From positions 1 through 64,000 of the forward strand of contig JAFDZM010000057.1 in NCBI GenBank assembly GCA_018266915.1: 64,000 nt of DNA, in the 5' to 3' direction. Source of the stretch: Bacteroidota bacterium. Its GTDB lineage: Bacteria > Bacteroidota > Bacteroidia > Sphingobacteriales > Sphingobacteriaceae. Position 1 is the first letter of the stretch. Each line of letters opens with the position of its first letter. The notes under the pieces were generated by a model. That model was not told where the DNA came from. It searched no databases and saw only the letters and a list, made by a program, of their open reading frames with translations. Position numbers and translations under genes: made by a program. Of the stretch, positions 28,781-38,153 are shown in pieces.

Positions 28781-30106
28781 ATGAGACGTTTTTTATTTTT
28801 TATGCTGATCGGCGCTGTGCTTTTTACCTCGTGCAAGAAGCCTGATTATGAGAAGATATTACATGACCCAACTTTATACAGCCGGACTGTGCACGACCTG
28901 AATGCGGTGGTAATGGGTAATAACTTTACACCAGTAGTAGCTTCGCGAAACTATGCTTATGCTGCTATTGCGGGCTATGAAGTAATTGCTGCAGGTCATC
29001 CTGATAAGTATAAATCATTAGTCGGCCAGGTAAATGGATTAACAGAGGTTGCCAAACCAATTGCAGGTGAAAAGATAGATTATGAGTACGCATCCATACT
29101 TGCATTCTGTAAAGTAGGTGAGGCTGTGACCTTCCCTGAGGGCAGCATGAAGGATTATACCGATAGCCTGCACCAGATTGCTGTTACACACGGCATGCCT
29201 TCGGAGATGATCACTAACTCTGAAAATTATGCCAAAGCTGTTGCCGCTTCTATTATGGCCTGGAGCAAGAAGGATAATTATGCTAAAACGAGGAGCGCTC
29301 CTAAATTCGCTGTGAATGATTCAGCATGGAGGTGGGTCCCAACTCCCCCGGCTTATTCAGAAGCAGTTGAGCCACATTGGGGCGAGATCAGGACAATGGT
29401 AATGCATGATGCAAAAGAATACACTGTTCCACCGCCGCCTGCGTTTAATGTTACCGACCCAAATAGTAAATACTACAAGGAAGTAATGTATATTAAAAAT
29501 ACCAGTGATAGTTTAAATGCTGAGCAGACTCACATAGCCGATTTTTGGGATGATAATCCGGGCAAGCTAAATGTATCGGGCCACGTAATGTTTGTAACCA
29601 AGAAATTTTCACCCCCTGGTCACTGGATGAGCATTGTAGGCATTGGCGCCCAAAAGGTGAATGCTGATTTTAACACAACGGTGTGCGCGTATGCAAAAAC
29701 TGCTATTGCGTTGTTTGATGCCTTTATCGAATCGTGGACAGCTAAATACGTTTACAAAACCGTACGCCCTGAAACTATTGTTGATAAATATTTTGACAAA
29801 AACTGGCGGCCGCACTTACAAACGCCGCCATTTCCGGAGTATACCTGCGGGCATTGTACTATATCGGCAGCTGCCGCCGAAGCGCTTACAAGTGTTTTAG
29901 GTGATAATGTTGCTTATACTGATACCTCCGAATTAGAATTTGGGATAAAGAGCCGATCTTACAAATCATTCAGAGATGCTGCGAAAGAAAATGTTTTGGC
30001 TCGGTTTTATGGGGGTATACACTTTTATAATTCCTGCGTGGTGTCGCACGGTTTCGGTGACATTGTTGGTGATTCCGTTGTCAAGAAACTGATAATGAAA
30101 AAATAA
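28781..30106 (+). CDS. Vanadium-dependent haloperoxidase / PAP2 superfamily lipoprotein
   Basis: A 441-residue lipoprotein with lipobox FTSC (Cys18). The three PAP2/haloperoxidase blocks are present in order: K-x6-RP at 322-330 (KYVYKTVRP), a GH block at 354-359 (YTCGHC, where PSGH is usual), and ARFYGGIHF around Arg408 and His414. The Lys, two Arg and two His that bind vanadate or phosphate are kept. The superfamily includes bromo- and chloroperoxidases and acid phosphatases; which one applies is unknown. It is the last gene of the FG-GAP/GH65 unit and is followed by a terminator. Its periplasmic or surface location next to glycan genes is unexplained. Confidence 0.82.
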   Translation: MRRFLFFMLIGAVLFTSCKKPDYEKILHDPTLYSRTVHDLNAVVMGNNFTPVVASRNYAYAAIAGYEVIAAGHPDKYKSLVGQVNGLTEVAKPIAGEKIDYEYASILAFCKVGEAVTFPEGSMKDYTDSLHQIAVTHGMPSEMITNSENYAKAVAASIMAWSKKDNYAKTRSAPKFAVNDSAWRWVPTPPAYSEAVEPHWGEIRTMVMHDAKEYTVPPPPAFNVTDPNSKYYKEVMYIKNTSDSLNAEQTHIADFWDDNPGKLNVSGHVMFVTKKFSPPGHWMSIVGIGAQKVNADFNTTVCAYAKTAIALFDAFIESWTAKYVYKTVRPETIVDKYFDKNWRPHLQTPPFPEYTCGHCTISAAAAEALTSVLGDNVAYTDTSELEFGIKSRSYKSFRDAAKENVLARFYGGIHFYNSCVVSHGFGDIVGDSVVKKLIMKK

Positions 30107-30128
30107 ATTTAATCAGGATATTTAATTG

Positions 30129-30160
30129 AAAGGCAGCTGAATAAATGACTGCCTTTTCTA
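30129..30160 (+). terminator. Intrinsic terminator after the haloperoxidase-like gene
   Basis: An 8-bp stem (AAAGGCAG at 30129-30136, CTGCCTTT at 30149-30156) with a 12-nt loop and a TTCTATTTT tail. It closes the FG-GAP/GH65/haloperoxidase unit before the GH130 gene at 30192. Confidence 0.75.
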
Positions 30161-30191
30161 TTTTGGCTAAACCAATTTAACCTGCCATATT

Positions 30192-31364
30192 ATGCGCTAC
30201 ATTTTACCCATTGCTTTTGGCTTTTTAATCATCTGCGGATGTAATAATAATCAGTCTCAATCTGATAAAACATCCCAATCAACGGGTAAAACCGATTCAA
30301 TAACCGATTGGGCGTTGCTTCCATTTACAAAACTGGACAGCGTAAACCCAATTTTACAACCGGGCACAGGAAGCTTTATCGACCCGATACGTAAGACGAA
30401 AGTTTTATGGGAAGAAAAAGATGTGTTTAATCCTGCGATAGTTCAGAAGGATGGTAAGATATACATGCTTTATCGTGCACAGGATAAAATCGGTAAACCC
30501 GGCGGCACTTCACGGATTGGTTTAGCAGTTAGTACGGATGCTATCCATTTTACACGCATGCCTGCGCCGGTACTATATCCTAACAATGACCAGTATAAAA
30601 AACTGGAATGGGAAGGCGGTTGCGAAGACCCACGTGTAGTTAAAGATAGTCTTGGTACTTATTATATGACTTATACTGCTTACGACGGTCAGATAGCACG
30701 TCTGCTTGAGGCTACCTCAAAAGATCTGCAACATTGGACAAAGCATGGTAGTGTGTTTGCAAAAGCATATGATGGCAAGTATGCAAAACTATGGAGTAAG
30801 TCAGGATCGATTGTTTCTGTTTATAAGGACGGGCAACCAGTTGCTGTCAAAATTAATGGTAAATACTGGATGTATTGGGGCGATACGCAAATATGGTGTG
30901 CTTACTCGAACAATCTGCTTGATTGGACACCGATAGAAATGAAGGCGGGTGAGCATCCACCAGTAAAGTTAAGATCACAAGCCTTAAACATGCCTGATCT
31001 GAAAGTAGTATTGCCGACCCGTGAAGGCAAATTTGATAGTGACCTTGTTGAATCAGGGCCACCGGCAATGCTGACAGATAAAGGAATACTTCTTATCTAT
31101 AATAGCAGAAATATGCGGGAGTACGGTGACAAATCGCTGCCTGACGGTACCTATGCTGCTTCACAGGTGCTATTTGATAGGAATAACCCGACAAAGATCA
31201 TCAAACGGATGAGCACTTGGTTTATGCGTCCTGAAAAACCTTATGAAATAACCGGGCAGGTAAACCAGGTTTGTTTCCTGGAAGGGTTAACAGAATTTAA
31301 AAACGTATGGTTTTTGTATTATGGTACAGCTGATTCGAAAATAGCGGTGGCAGCCAGTAAGTAA
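30192..31364 (+). CDS. Glycoside hydrolase family 130-like lipoprotein
   Basis: A 390-residue lipoprotein with lipobox LIICGC (about Cys15 to 17) and a Ser/Gln/Thr-rich linker. The five-bladed propeller shows GH130 hallmarks: VFNPAIVQKDGKIYMLYRAQDK, SRIGLAVSTDAIHF, the invariant GGCEDPRVV with Asp146 as likely acid, ESGPPAML, and the closing LYYGTADSKIAVA. GH130 enzymes act on beta-mannosides as phosphorylases or hydrolases; secreted members tend to be hydrolases. Exact specificity is not predictable. It ends two bases before the stop of the convergent gene at 31367 with no terminator between. A terminator upstream suggests it has its own promoter. Confidence 0.83.
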   Translation: MRYILPIAFGFLIICGCNNNQSQSDKTSQSTGKTDSITDWALLPFTKLDSVNPILQPGTGSFIDPIRKTKVLWEEKDVFNPAIVQKDGKIYMLYRAQDKIGKPGGTSRIGLAVSTDAIHFTRMPAPVLYPNNDQYKKLEWEGGCEDPRVVKDSLGTYYMTYTAYDGQIARLLEATSKDLQHWTKHGSVFAKAYDGKYAKLWSKSGSIVSVYKDGQPVAVKINGKYWMYWGDTQIWCAYSNNLLDWTPIEMKAGEHPPVKLRSQALNMPDLKVVLPTREGKFDSDLVESGPPAMLTDKGILLIYNSRNMREYGDKSLPDGTYAASQVLFDRNNPTKIIKRMSTWFMRPEKPYEITGQVNQVCFLEGLTEFKNVWFLYYGTADSKIAVAASK

Positions 31365-31366
31365 TA

Positions 31367-31921
31367 TCAGGCAACCTCTGTTGCAAGCATGCTTATTCCC
31401 TGGGCTTGTAAAGTATAACCAGCCCTGAAAAGTTCAATGGCCTCGTTCACAGCTCTTTTTTGTTCTAAAAGTATATGCAGTTGCTCTACGGTTGGGATGT
31501 GGTTATAAAGGTAGGTATTATATTTTTTGGCAGCGTTAAGCTCATTTTTCAATATTGTGCTAATAATAGCCTGATCGTCTTTTGACTGAGCTACACTTTT
31601 TACAAGTTTAACCAATAACGGCTTGATCTTATTTAATGCATTGTGACTTTTTTTGCTTTTATCCCGAAAACCTTCTTTTAAGGTGATCGCAAATTCAGCG
31701 CGTTCAGAAGCCAGTTTGATGGCAATTTCCTTTAATTCTGACAGAGCAGACTCGGCAGCCAATTTTTTATAATTTTCTGCGCAGGTATGCAGCGATACAA
31801 TCAGGTCATTTAAATATTTCGGATAATCTGATCGCTTGTTTTTAATTGCATCCAGGTTATCAGCTTTAATTTTGATCACTTTTTCCATATTCTCCACAGT
31901 AATGAACACGTAGTTCAACAT
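31367..31921 (-). CDS. Helical-bundle protein, possibly DUF2383/PA2169-like
   Basis: A 184-residue, almost entirely helical and Lys/Glu-rich protein with no signal peptide or membrane helix. The arrangement (LNDLIVSLHTCAENYKKLA, then FAITLKEGF, then ILKNELNAAKKYNTYLYN and a final amphipathic helix) resembles the ferritin-like four-helix DUF2383 proteins often linked to stress. The resemblance is loose. An internal ATG at 31888 (MEKVIKIKADN) would give a more usual start and has GGAG three bases upstream; the longer start is kept but is uncertain. It lies tail-to-tail with the GH130 gene and downstream of the DPP-IV gene, from which a terminator separates it. Confidence 0.5.
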   Translation of the reverse strand: MLNYVFITVENMEKVIKIKADNLDAIKNKRSDYPKYLNDLIVSLHTCAENYKKLAAESALSELKEIAIKLASERAEFAITLKEGFRDKSKKSHNALNKIKPLLVKLVKSVAQSKDDQAIISTILKNELNAAKKYNTYLYNHIPTVEQLHILLEQKRAVNEAIELFRAGYTLQAQGISMLATEVA

Positions 31922-31950
31922 TACAAGTGTAAGATAGTTTTTTTAATTAA

Positions 31951-31987
31951 AAATAAAAAGACCACTCTTTTGAGGAAAGTGGCCTTT
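31951..31987 (-). terminator. Intrinsic terminator of the DPP-IV gene
   Basis: Read on the minus strand, AAAGGCCACT (31987-31978) pairs with AGTGGTCTTT (31966-31957), a 10-bp stem with one G-U pair, followed by TTTTTATTTTTAATT. It lies 22 bp after the DPP-IV stop. Confidence 0.85.
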
Positions 31988-32009
31988 CGTATATCTATAT
32001 ATTGCTTGA

Positions 32010-34343
32010 TTATCTCGACGCGTTACGCGGATCAGGCTTGAATTTTAGTTGATATTCCTGTGGTGGAGTGCCCCCTGATAAGTTCTTCACGAAGTAATCC
32101 CAGCGGCGACGCATCATATATGGGGAAAATCCTCCGTAGCCGTGAGCAGCATTTGGGAAAACAACCAGGTCATAATCTTTATTTGCTTTTTCTAATGCTT
32201 CAACCACTAACAAAGTATTTTCCGGAGGAACGTTGTCATCCATTAAGCCATGAGCAAGCATTAATTTGCCTTTCAGGTTTTTCGCATAATTCTCATTTGC
32301 CTGTGCTTCATAATTGGAATTAGCTAACAAACCATCGTAACGTTCGCCCCAATCGTCTTCATAATTGCGGTTATCGTGGTTACCTGATTCGGAGATACCT
32401 ACTTTAAAGAAATCAGGATAACGGAACATAGCTGTTGCTGTAGCAAAGCCACCACCCGAATGTCCCCAAATGCCAACACGGGTAGTATCTAAATACCCAT
32501 ATTTTTCAGCTAATTGCTTTATACCTGCTATTTGATCCGGAATGGTGTTTTCGGCCATGTTACCATAACTCATATCATGAAAGCTCTTTGAACGCAAAGG
32601 GTTGCTTGTGCCTTCAATTGCTACAACTACAAAGCCTAACTCCGCCAAAGCTTGGTTATCGCCTCTTGATGCAGAGAAAGACCAGCTACCAACGCTACCA
32701 CCTTGCGGGCCAGGGTAGATATAATCTATAACAGGATATTTCTTATTCGGCTCAAGTTTAGTAGGAGTGAACATTAAACCATAGATATCGGTTTTGCCAT
32801 CGTGGGCTATCAGTTTAACCGGCGTTGGTGCATGCCAGCCTGTGGCTTCAAGTCTTGATACGTCTGTTTTCTCGAGGTCGGTAATTACTTTACCGTTCAG
32901 GTCTCTTAAAACAGTTACAGGAGGTATATTCGGTTGCGAATAACTATCGATAAAATAGTTCTCAGAAGGCGAGAAGGTTACCTGATGATTGCCAACTTCA
33001 GGAGTAAGCACAGCAAAATGCTTACCATCGAATCCAACTTTGCAAAACTGGCTGAAATAAGGGTTTTCCGCCTCACGGCCATCGGCTATGAAATATACGA
33101 CGCGGTTCTTTTCATCTACCTTCAATAATTGTGTAACTACCCAATTACCTTTGGTAATCTGGTTTTTTACTTTGCCGGTAGATGCATCGTACAAGTAAAG
33201 GTGTCCCCAGTTATCACGCTCGGAAAACCAAATGATCTCTTCAGTTTTAGGAAGATAATGCCAGTTAATAGTACCCCAGCCTGATTCGTATTGAGTAGGC
33301 ACCGATTCCTCAAACACTTCACGCACTTTCCCGGTTGAAGCATCCGCTATACGCATCTTCTCAACTTTATGGTCGCGTGAAGTAGATACAAAAGCCAGTT
33401 GACTTGCATCTGGGCTCCAATCTACATCATCAAAAGTACCACTGCTTGAAATATCGTCACTTAATGTTGCCCTGTGCGGATCAGGCGCCACATCCAGTTT
33501 AATTACTTTAGGTTCATCAACATTAATAATAACTCTGTGGATCATTGCAATTTCTTTGTCTCCTGGTAATGGATATTTCCATGCTTTCAGTTTGGGTGCG
33601 CCAACATTAGTCGAAACCAGGTACATGTCACTTGTGTTCCGCTGATCCTGCTTAAAAGTCGCTATCTTTTTTGAATCAGGCGACCAGCGCAGAATGGCCG
33701 CATCGCTATGTTTCCAGCCTGCATTATCGGTAGCATATCCAAAATCTTTTATACCATCGGTAGTTAATTCCGTTTCCTTGTGACTTTCTTCATCACGCAC
33801 CCACAAGTTATAATCTTTTATGTAGGCCACCTTTTTACCATCCGGCGATGTCACTTCTAATTCAGCCCTTCTTCGGCCACGCGCCCTTTCTTTGCCTGCT
33901 TTTGGATGTGAATCGTCTGGTTTGCAATCATAGGTCTGCAGATTACAGCTCCATTGTTTGCCATCTGCTTCAAAAATCACCGATTTGCCATCTGCCGAAA
34001 AGCTAATAGAATTGAAAGGCAGCATATCGGCCTCATATTGTTTACCTACAGCTTTTGATAAAGAAGCTGCTAATTTCTGTTGATCAAATGCAGCAGCACG
34101 TGTTTTTTTAGCGGGATCAACCAGTATAAATTCACTGCCCTTCGCGGTCAATACACGATACCAGAATTTATCTCCATCAAACCATACCGCGTTTACGTTT
34201 TCATGGTCAATGAGTGGTGTTGTGTTATAACTCAGAAATTTTTCGGCGTGTTCGTAATCTTTTGCAGTTAACTGAGGCCCCTGCTGGGCATTGGCAGTTA
34301 CCACTAATGCCAGGAATGGCATAGCGAGAAGTAATTTGTTCAT
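32010..34343 (-). CDS. Dipeptidyl peptidase IV-like S9 family prolyl peptidase
   Basis: A 777-residue protein with a signal peptide (1-20, TANA-QQ). The N-terminal region (about 40-500) is a DPP-IV beta-propeller, with repeated WSPD/FSPSE blades and INWHYLPKTEEIIWFSERDNWGHLYLYD. The C-terminal alpha/beta hydrolase carries GIWGHSGGGFATATAMFRYPD with Ser629, LAHGLMDDNV with Asp702/703, and PNAAHGYG with His734. It cleaves X-Pro (or X-Ala) dipeptides from peptide N-termini in the periplasm. Size and order match subfamily S9B. It is monocistronic by layout, with an intrinsic terminator just downstream. Confidence 0.93.
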   Translation of the reverse strand: MNKLLLAMPFLALVVTANAQQGPQLTAKDYEHAEKFLSYNTTPLIDHENVNAVWFDGDKFWYRVLTAKGSEFILVDPAKKTRAAAFDQQKLAASLSKAVGKQYEADMLPFNSISFSADGKSVIFEADGKQWSCNLQTYDCKPDDSHPKAGKERARGRRRAELEVTSPDGKKVAYIKDYNLWVRDEESHKETELTTDGIKDFGYATDNAGWKHSDAAILRWSPDSKKIATFKQDQRNTSDMYLVSTNVGAPKLKAWKYPLPGDKEIAMIHRVIINVDEPKVIKLDVAPDPHRATLSDDISSSGTFDDVDWSPDASQLAFVSTSRDHKVEKMRIADASTGKVREVFEESVPTQYESGWGTINWHYLPKTEEIIWFSERDNWGHLYLYDASTGKVKNQITKGNWVVTQLLKVDEKNRVVYFIADGREAENPYFSQFCKVGFDGKHFAVLTPEVGNHQVTFSPSENYFIDSYSQPNIPPVTVLRDLNGKVITDLEKTDVSRLEATGWHAPTPVKLIAHDGKTDIYGLMFTPTKLEPNKKYPVIDYIYPGPQGGSVGSWSFSASRGDNQALAELGFVVVAIEGTSNPLRSKSFHDMSYGNMAENTIPDQIAGIKQLAEKYGYLDTTRVGIWGHSGGGFATATAMFRYPDFFKVGISESGNHDNRNYEDDWGERYDGLLANSNYEAQANENYAKNLKGKLMLAHGLMDDNVPPENTLLVVEALEKANKDYDLVVFPNAAHGYGGFSPYMMRRRWDYFVKNLSGGTPPQEYQLKFKPDPRNASR

Positions 34344-34439
34344 GATGATCAGTTAAAAATTATGGGATGCAAATTAATGTTTTTTACACTTAATTGGCAT
34401 GTGTAATAAGTTTGTGGCAAAATAAAAAAGAGCCATCAA

Positions 34440-35354
34440 TCAGGAAGCATCAAATTGAATATCCCATATGATGGTGCGTTTATCATCGCTGACCGATATG
34501 AGCTGATTACCGTTCCATGCAAGCTTATTGATAGATAATACATGACCTGGATAGCCTTTTTCGCGACTGATGATCTTGTATAGTTTAAAATCGTCAGCAC
34601 CCCATATTTTGATGCTTTTGTCCATGCTTGCAGTCGCGAAATAAGGTAGCGACGGGTGAAATGCAATATGATTCACAGCGAACATGTGAGCAGGTATGTT
34701 TCTTATGAACTCGAAGTTAAGTGCGTCCCATATTTTGATTTGCGCATCACGCGAACCGGATACTAAATAGCTGCCATCCGGAGCATACTGAACAACGAAT
34801 ACTGCCATGGTATGACCATGAAGACTTTTGATGAGAGAATAGTCATCCACGTCATATACCTTGATCGAACTATCCCGGCAACCGAAAGCCACTTGTTTTT
34901 CATCGGGGGAAACACTTATACTGCGGATAGTATCCTTGGATACCGGAATAGTATAAATTTTTTGCAGGTCTTTCAAGTTCCATACAGACACAGTGCCGTC
35001 TTCGGAAGCCACTAATAGCTCACTTTTACGTTGAACAGATTTTATATCAAAAATAGGTGCCTGGTGAGCGTGCAAAACATGAGTGATCTTTTGTTCAATA
35101 AAGTTGAAAACCAATACATGACCGCTTCGTAAACCAGCAAAAAGAAGAGGGTACCCCTGCGGACAGTAAATTGCATAAACAGAAGCTTTTACCGGGAACA
35201 ATACCTTGATAAAAGCATTATCCTTCAGGCTCCATTCAACCACGCCCTTATCATTGCCACCAGTAAATAATATGCCTGGCTTTTGAGATAGTTCAAGTGA
35301 AAATATAGGGTTACTGTGGCCGGCGAGTTCTGCTATTTTAGTTGCGGTGATCAT
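34440..35354 (-). CDS. WD40 repeat protein
   Basis: A 304-residue cytosolic protein made of about seven WD40 blades, with endings such as GVVEWSL, GTVSVWNL, SSIKVYDV, AQIKIWDA, KSIKIWGA and RTIIWDI. It should fold as one seven-bladed propeller, a scaffold for protein contacts. I chose ATG at 35354; an upstream GTG at 35369 would add five residues and lies inside the intergenic repeat. It begins 63 bp after the hisIE stop in the same direction and no terminator was seen in the gap, so it may be a passenger of the his operon, with no evident link to histidine synthesis. Confidence 0.85.
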   Translation of the reverse strand: MITATKIAELAGHSNPIFSLELSQKPGILFTGGNDKGVVEWSLKDNAFIKVLFPVKASVYAIYCPQGYPLLFAGLRSGHVLVFNFIEQKITHVLHAHQAPIFDIKSVQRKSELLVASEDGTVSVWNLKDLQKIYTIPVSKDTIRSISVSPDEKQVAFGCRDSSIKVYDVDDYSLIKSLHGHTMAVFVVQYAPDGSYLVSGSRDAQIKIWDALNFEFIRNIPAHMFAVNHIAFHPSLPYFATASMDKSIKIWGADDFKLYKIISREKGYPGHVLSINKLAWNGNQLISVSDDKRTIIWDIQFDAS

Positions 35355-35417
35355 TTTGTCAGTTTGCACTTGGCGGTTTGCAGTGTGCAGTTAATCTGCC
35401 AACTGCCAACTGCCAAC
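35355..35417. repeat. AGTTTGCAGT/AACTGCCAAC-type intergenic repeat, hisIE/WD40 gap
   Basis: The gap is filled with variants of a 7-base motif: AGTTTGC, GGTTTGC and TGCAGTT on the left, and three direct copies of TGCCAAC on the right. The two halves are roughly inverted, so a hairpin can form. Related sequence fills two other his gaps (38154-38236 and 41791-41862). Confidence 0.75.
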
Positions 35418-36005
35418 TTATTTATGCCTGCTCTCCAGATTCTTTGCAATAGTTTCCAGGTTGAGCCCTTTTTCGCGCAGTAGTACGATCAAATGGAAAA
35501 CCAGGTCGGATGCTTCATTGATCATATCTGTTTCGGTTTCTGCCAACGCAGCTATTACAGTTTCTACGCCTTCTTCACCAACTTTTTGGGCTATTTTGTT
35601 CAGCCCTTTTGCACGCAGCTTATTTACGTATGAACCTTCTTGCGGATTCTCATAGCGATCGTTAACAATCTGCTCCAGTTGTAGGATGAAATTCTGATTG
35701 TATTCAGTATTGAAACAGCTTCTTGCCCCGGTATGACAGGTGGGGCCGTCGGCTTTTACTTTGATTAATAAAGTATCATTGTCGCAGTCTAATGCGATGC
35801 TTTTCACATGAAGGAAATTATTGCTGGTTTCGCCCTTTGTCCACAGTCGGTTTTTTGAGCGCGAAAAAAAGGTAACAATATTTTCCTTAACAGTTTTATC
35901 GTAGGCTTCCTGGTTCATATAACCGAGCATCAGCACCTCAAGGGTGTGCTCATCCTGTATGATCACCGGAACTAAACCGTCGCTTTTGTTAAAATCAATA
36001 GCCAT
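35418..36005 (-). CDS. hisIE: Bifunctional phosphoribosyl-AMP cyclohydrolase / phosphoribosyl-ATP pyrophosphatase
   Basis: A 195-residue HisI-HisE fusion. Residues about 1-100 are the cyclohydrolase ([30 protein letters not shown], the zinc-binding [12 protein letters not shown]). Residues about 105-195 are the pyrophosphohydrolase ([29 protein letters not shown]). It catalyses steps 2 and 3 of histidine synthesis. It is the last his gene, 42 bp after hisF. Confidence 0.97.
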   Translation of the reverse strand: MAIDFNKSDGLVPVIIQDEHTLEVLMLGYMNQEAYDKTVKENIVTFFSRSKNRLWTKGETSNNFLHVKSIALDCDNDTLLIKVKADGPTCHTGARSCFNTEYNQNFILQLEQIVNDRYENPQEGSYVNKLRAKGLNKIAQKVGEEGVETVIAALAETETDMINEASDLVFHLIVLLREKGLNLETIAKNLESRHK

Positions 36006-36047
36006 TTTAATGCTTTTTAATAAAGTAATAGATTTCTCTTTAAGGGG

Positions 36048-36812
36048 TTAAGAGAGGTTCCTTATTTCAATATGATTTTGCTTCAACACTTCTTTCAGGT
36101 CTGGGATCAATATCTCACCATAATGGAATACTGACGCTGCTAAGGCTGCATCCACATTGGCTTTTTCAAATACATCCACAAAGTCCTGCACTTTACCTGC
36201 ACCACCTGACGCAATTACAGGGATATGAACGGCATCATTTACCTGCTTTAAAAACTGGTTATCAAAACCGCCCTTTGTACCATCATGATCCATCGATGTA
36301 AGCAATATTTCGCCCGCGCCACGATCTTCTGCTTCCAGTATCCAATCGAAAGTTTCTTTTTCAGTAGGAATACGGCCGCCATTCAGGTGTACAATATTTT
36401 TGCCATCAACATGGCGCGTATCAACGGCTACTACAACAAACTGAACACCAAATGCCTTTGCTAACTCATCAATCAGTGCCGGATTGCGGACTGCAGCCGA
36501 ATTGATGGATATTTTATCAGCGCCTGCATTTAAAAGAGCGTCCGCATCAGCAATCTCATTTATTCCACCACCTATAGTAAATGGAATATTGATCTGCCTT
36601 GCCACTGCTTTTACCAATTCTACCATAGTTTTGCGGCGTTCGTGAGTTGCTGTGATATCTAAGAATACCAACTCGTCAGCACCCTGATTTGAATAATTCC
36701 AGGCCAACTCAACCGGGTCTCCTGCATCGCGCAGATCGACGAAGTTGACACCTTTTACAGTGCGACCATCTTTAACATCCAAACAAGGTATAATCCGCTT
36801 CGCGAGGCTCAT
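36048..36812 (-). CDS. hisF: Imidazole glycerol phosphate synthase, cyclase subunit
   Basis: A 254-residue (beta/alpha)8 barrel. It has [19 protein letters not shown] with the catalytic Asp near residue 11, [19 protein letters not shown], and DGTKGGFD with the second catalytic Asp. With HisH it makes imidazole glycerol phosphate and AICAR from PRFAR and glutamine-derived ammonia. Its ATG overlaps the hisA stop (ATGA, 36809-36812), indicating translational coupling. Confidence 0.97.
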   Translation of the reverse strand: MSLAKRIIPCLDVKDGRTVKGVNFVDLRDAGDPVELAWNYSNQGADELVFLDITATHERRKTMVELVKAVARQINIPFTIGGGINEIADADALLNAGADKISINSAAVRNPALIDELAKAFGVQFVVVAVDTRHVDGKNIVHLNGGRIPTEKETFDWILEAEDRGAGEILLTSMDHDGTKGGFDNQFLKQVNDAVHIPVIASGGAGKVQDFVDVFEKANVDAALAASVFHYGEILIPDLKEVLKQNHIEIRNLS

Positions 36813-37558
36813 ATGGAAATTAATGATTTCAAATTCCAGTTCTTGATCTCGTCGATGTTGATGCGCCCTTCATAGATCGCTTTGCCTACTACGACAGATT
36901 CTACCTTTATTTTGCTCAATTCTTCAATATCTTTCATTGAACTAATACCACCAGATGCAATCAGTTTAATAAATGGTGAGTGGTCAAGCAGTTTCTGGTA
37001 TAAGTCTATCCCGGCGCCGGCCAGTTTACCATCCTTATTGATATCAGTACATAAGAAACGGAAAAAGCCCAGTTGCAAACACCTGTTAACGTAGTCCATT
37101 AGTTTGATAGGAGAGCTTTCCATCCAGCCTGAATATTTGATCACTTCATCCAGTACATCTATCGCAACGATCACCTGGTCGGAACATTTTTCTTTTCCGC
37201 AGATTTCTTTACTCAGATCAGGCAAGAAAGTCGGATTAGTGATGGCTTGTGTGCCAACAATTACCCGGTGTACACCCGCATCAATAAGCTCTTTTACTTT
37301 ATCAATGCTGCGTATACCCCCGCCATATTGCACCTTCATATCCGTTTTTCGGATTACATCAAACAGGTACTGCTGATTACTAAAATCGTTTTTTGCACCG
37401 TTCAGGTCGATGATATGAATGAAATCAGTACCATGCGACTTGTACTTTTCGATCATTTCTTCGAGGGTAACATCGTATTCGGTTACCTGCTCGTAATCGC
37501 CCTCGCGCAGCCTTACGACACGTTTATTTAAAATATCTATCGCCGGAATTATATACAT
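36809..37558 (-). CDS. hisA: ProFAR isomerase
   Basis: A 249-residue (beta/alpha)8 barrel, starting [22 protein letters not shown] with the catalytic Asp8, then [17 protein letters not shown] and [14 protein letters not shown] with the second catalytic Asp, then ASGGISS and [10 protein letters not shown]. It isomerises ProFAR to PRFAR, step 4 of the pathway. The start is 4 bp after the hisH stop and the end overlaps hisF by 4 bp. Confidence 0.97.
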   Translation of the reverse strand: MYIIPAIDILNKRVVRLREGDYEQVTEYDVTLEEMIEKYKSHGTDFIHIIDLNGAKNDFSNQQYLFDVIRKTDMKVQYGGGIRSIDKVKELIDAGVHRVIVGTQAITNPTFLPDLSKEICGKEKCSDQVIVAIDVLDEVIKYSGWMESSPIKLMDYVNRCLQLGFFRFLCTDINKDGKLAGAGIDLYQKLLDHSPFIKLIASGGISSMKDIEELSKIKVESVVVGKAIYEGRINIDEIKNWNLKSLISI

Positions 37559-37562
37559 CGCT

Positions 37563-38153
37563 TTATAAGTTTGAAAAATTAGTCAGTAATGTTTCGCCAA
37601 ATTTGCCCGATTTTTCGGGGTGAAATTGAACTCCAAAGAAGTTATCTCTCCAAATTGATGCCGAAAATTTTAAACTATAATTAGTTGAGGCCAACGTATA
37701 TGCCGGGTTGAACTCAATAAAATATGAATGTACAAAGTAAAAATGTGATCCGATTGGAATATTTTTAAACAGCGGATTCTCTTTTTCGCTGTAAACCTGG
37801 TTCCACCCGGTGTGTGGAACTTTGTATTCGGAGCTATCGGTGAATCGTTTGGTTTTTATCGGAAAGAGATTCAGCATATTGGCATCGCCTTCTTCAGAGT
37901 GAGCCGTAAGCAACTGCATGCCAACACAAATACCGAGCGTAGGCTTCTGTATAGCCTTAATTTTGTCGACCATGCCACTTTGCTGCAGCTTATTCATGGC
38001 AGCACCGGCATGTCCTACACCGGGTATGATATAGCGGTCAAATTGTTCAAAATCTGCTTCACTATGCACCATGCCATATTTTATGCCTAATCTGTCTAAA
38101 GCGGCAGTTAATGAAAAAATATTTCCGGCACCGTATCTTATTATTCCAATCAT
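37563..38153 (-). CDS. hisH: Imidazole glycerol phosphate synthase, glutamine amidotransferase subunit
   Basis: A 196-residue class I glutamine amidotransferase. The nucleophile elbow is TLGICVGMQLL (Cys about 77), and the His-Glu pair is GVQFHPEKSGKFG near the C-terminus. It supplies ammonia to HisF. The gene lies 83 bp after hisB, with an inverted-repeat element in the gap, and 4 bp before hisA. Confidence 0.97.
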   Translation of the reverse strand: MIGIIRYGAGNIFSLTAALDRLGIKYGMVHSEADFEQFDRYIIPGVGHAGAAMNKLQQSGMVDKIKAIQKPTLGICVGMQLLTAHSEEGDANMLNLFPIKTKRFTDSSEYKVPHTGWNQVYSEKENPLFKNIPIGSHFYFVHSYFIEFNPAYTLASTNYSLKFSASIWRDNFFGVQFHPEKSGKFGETLLTNFSNL

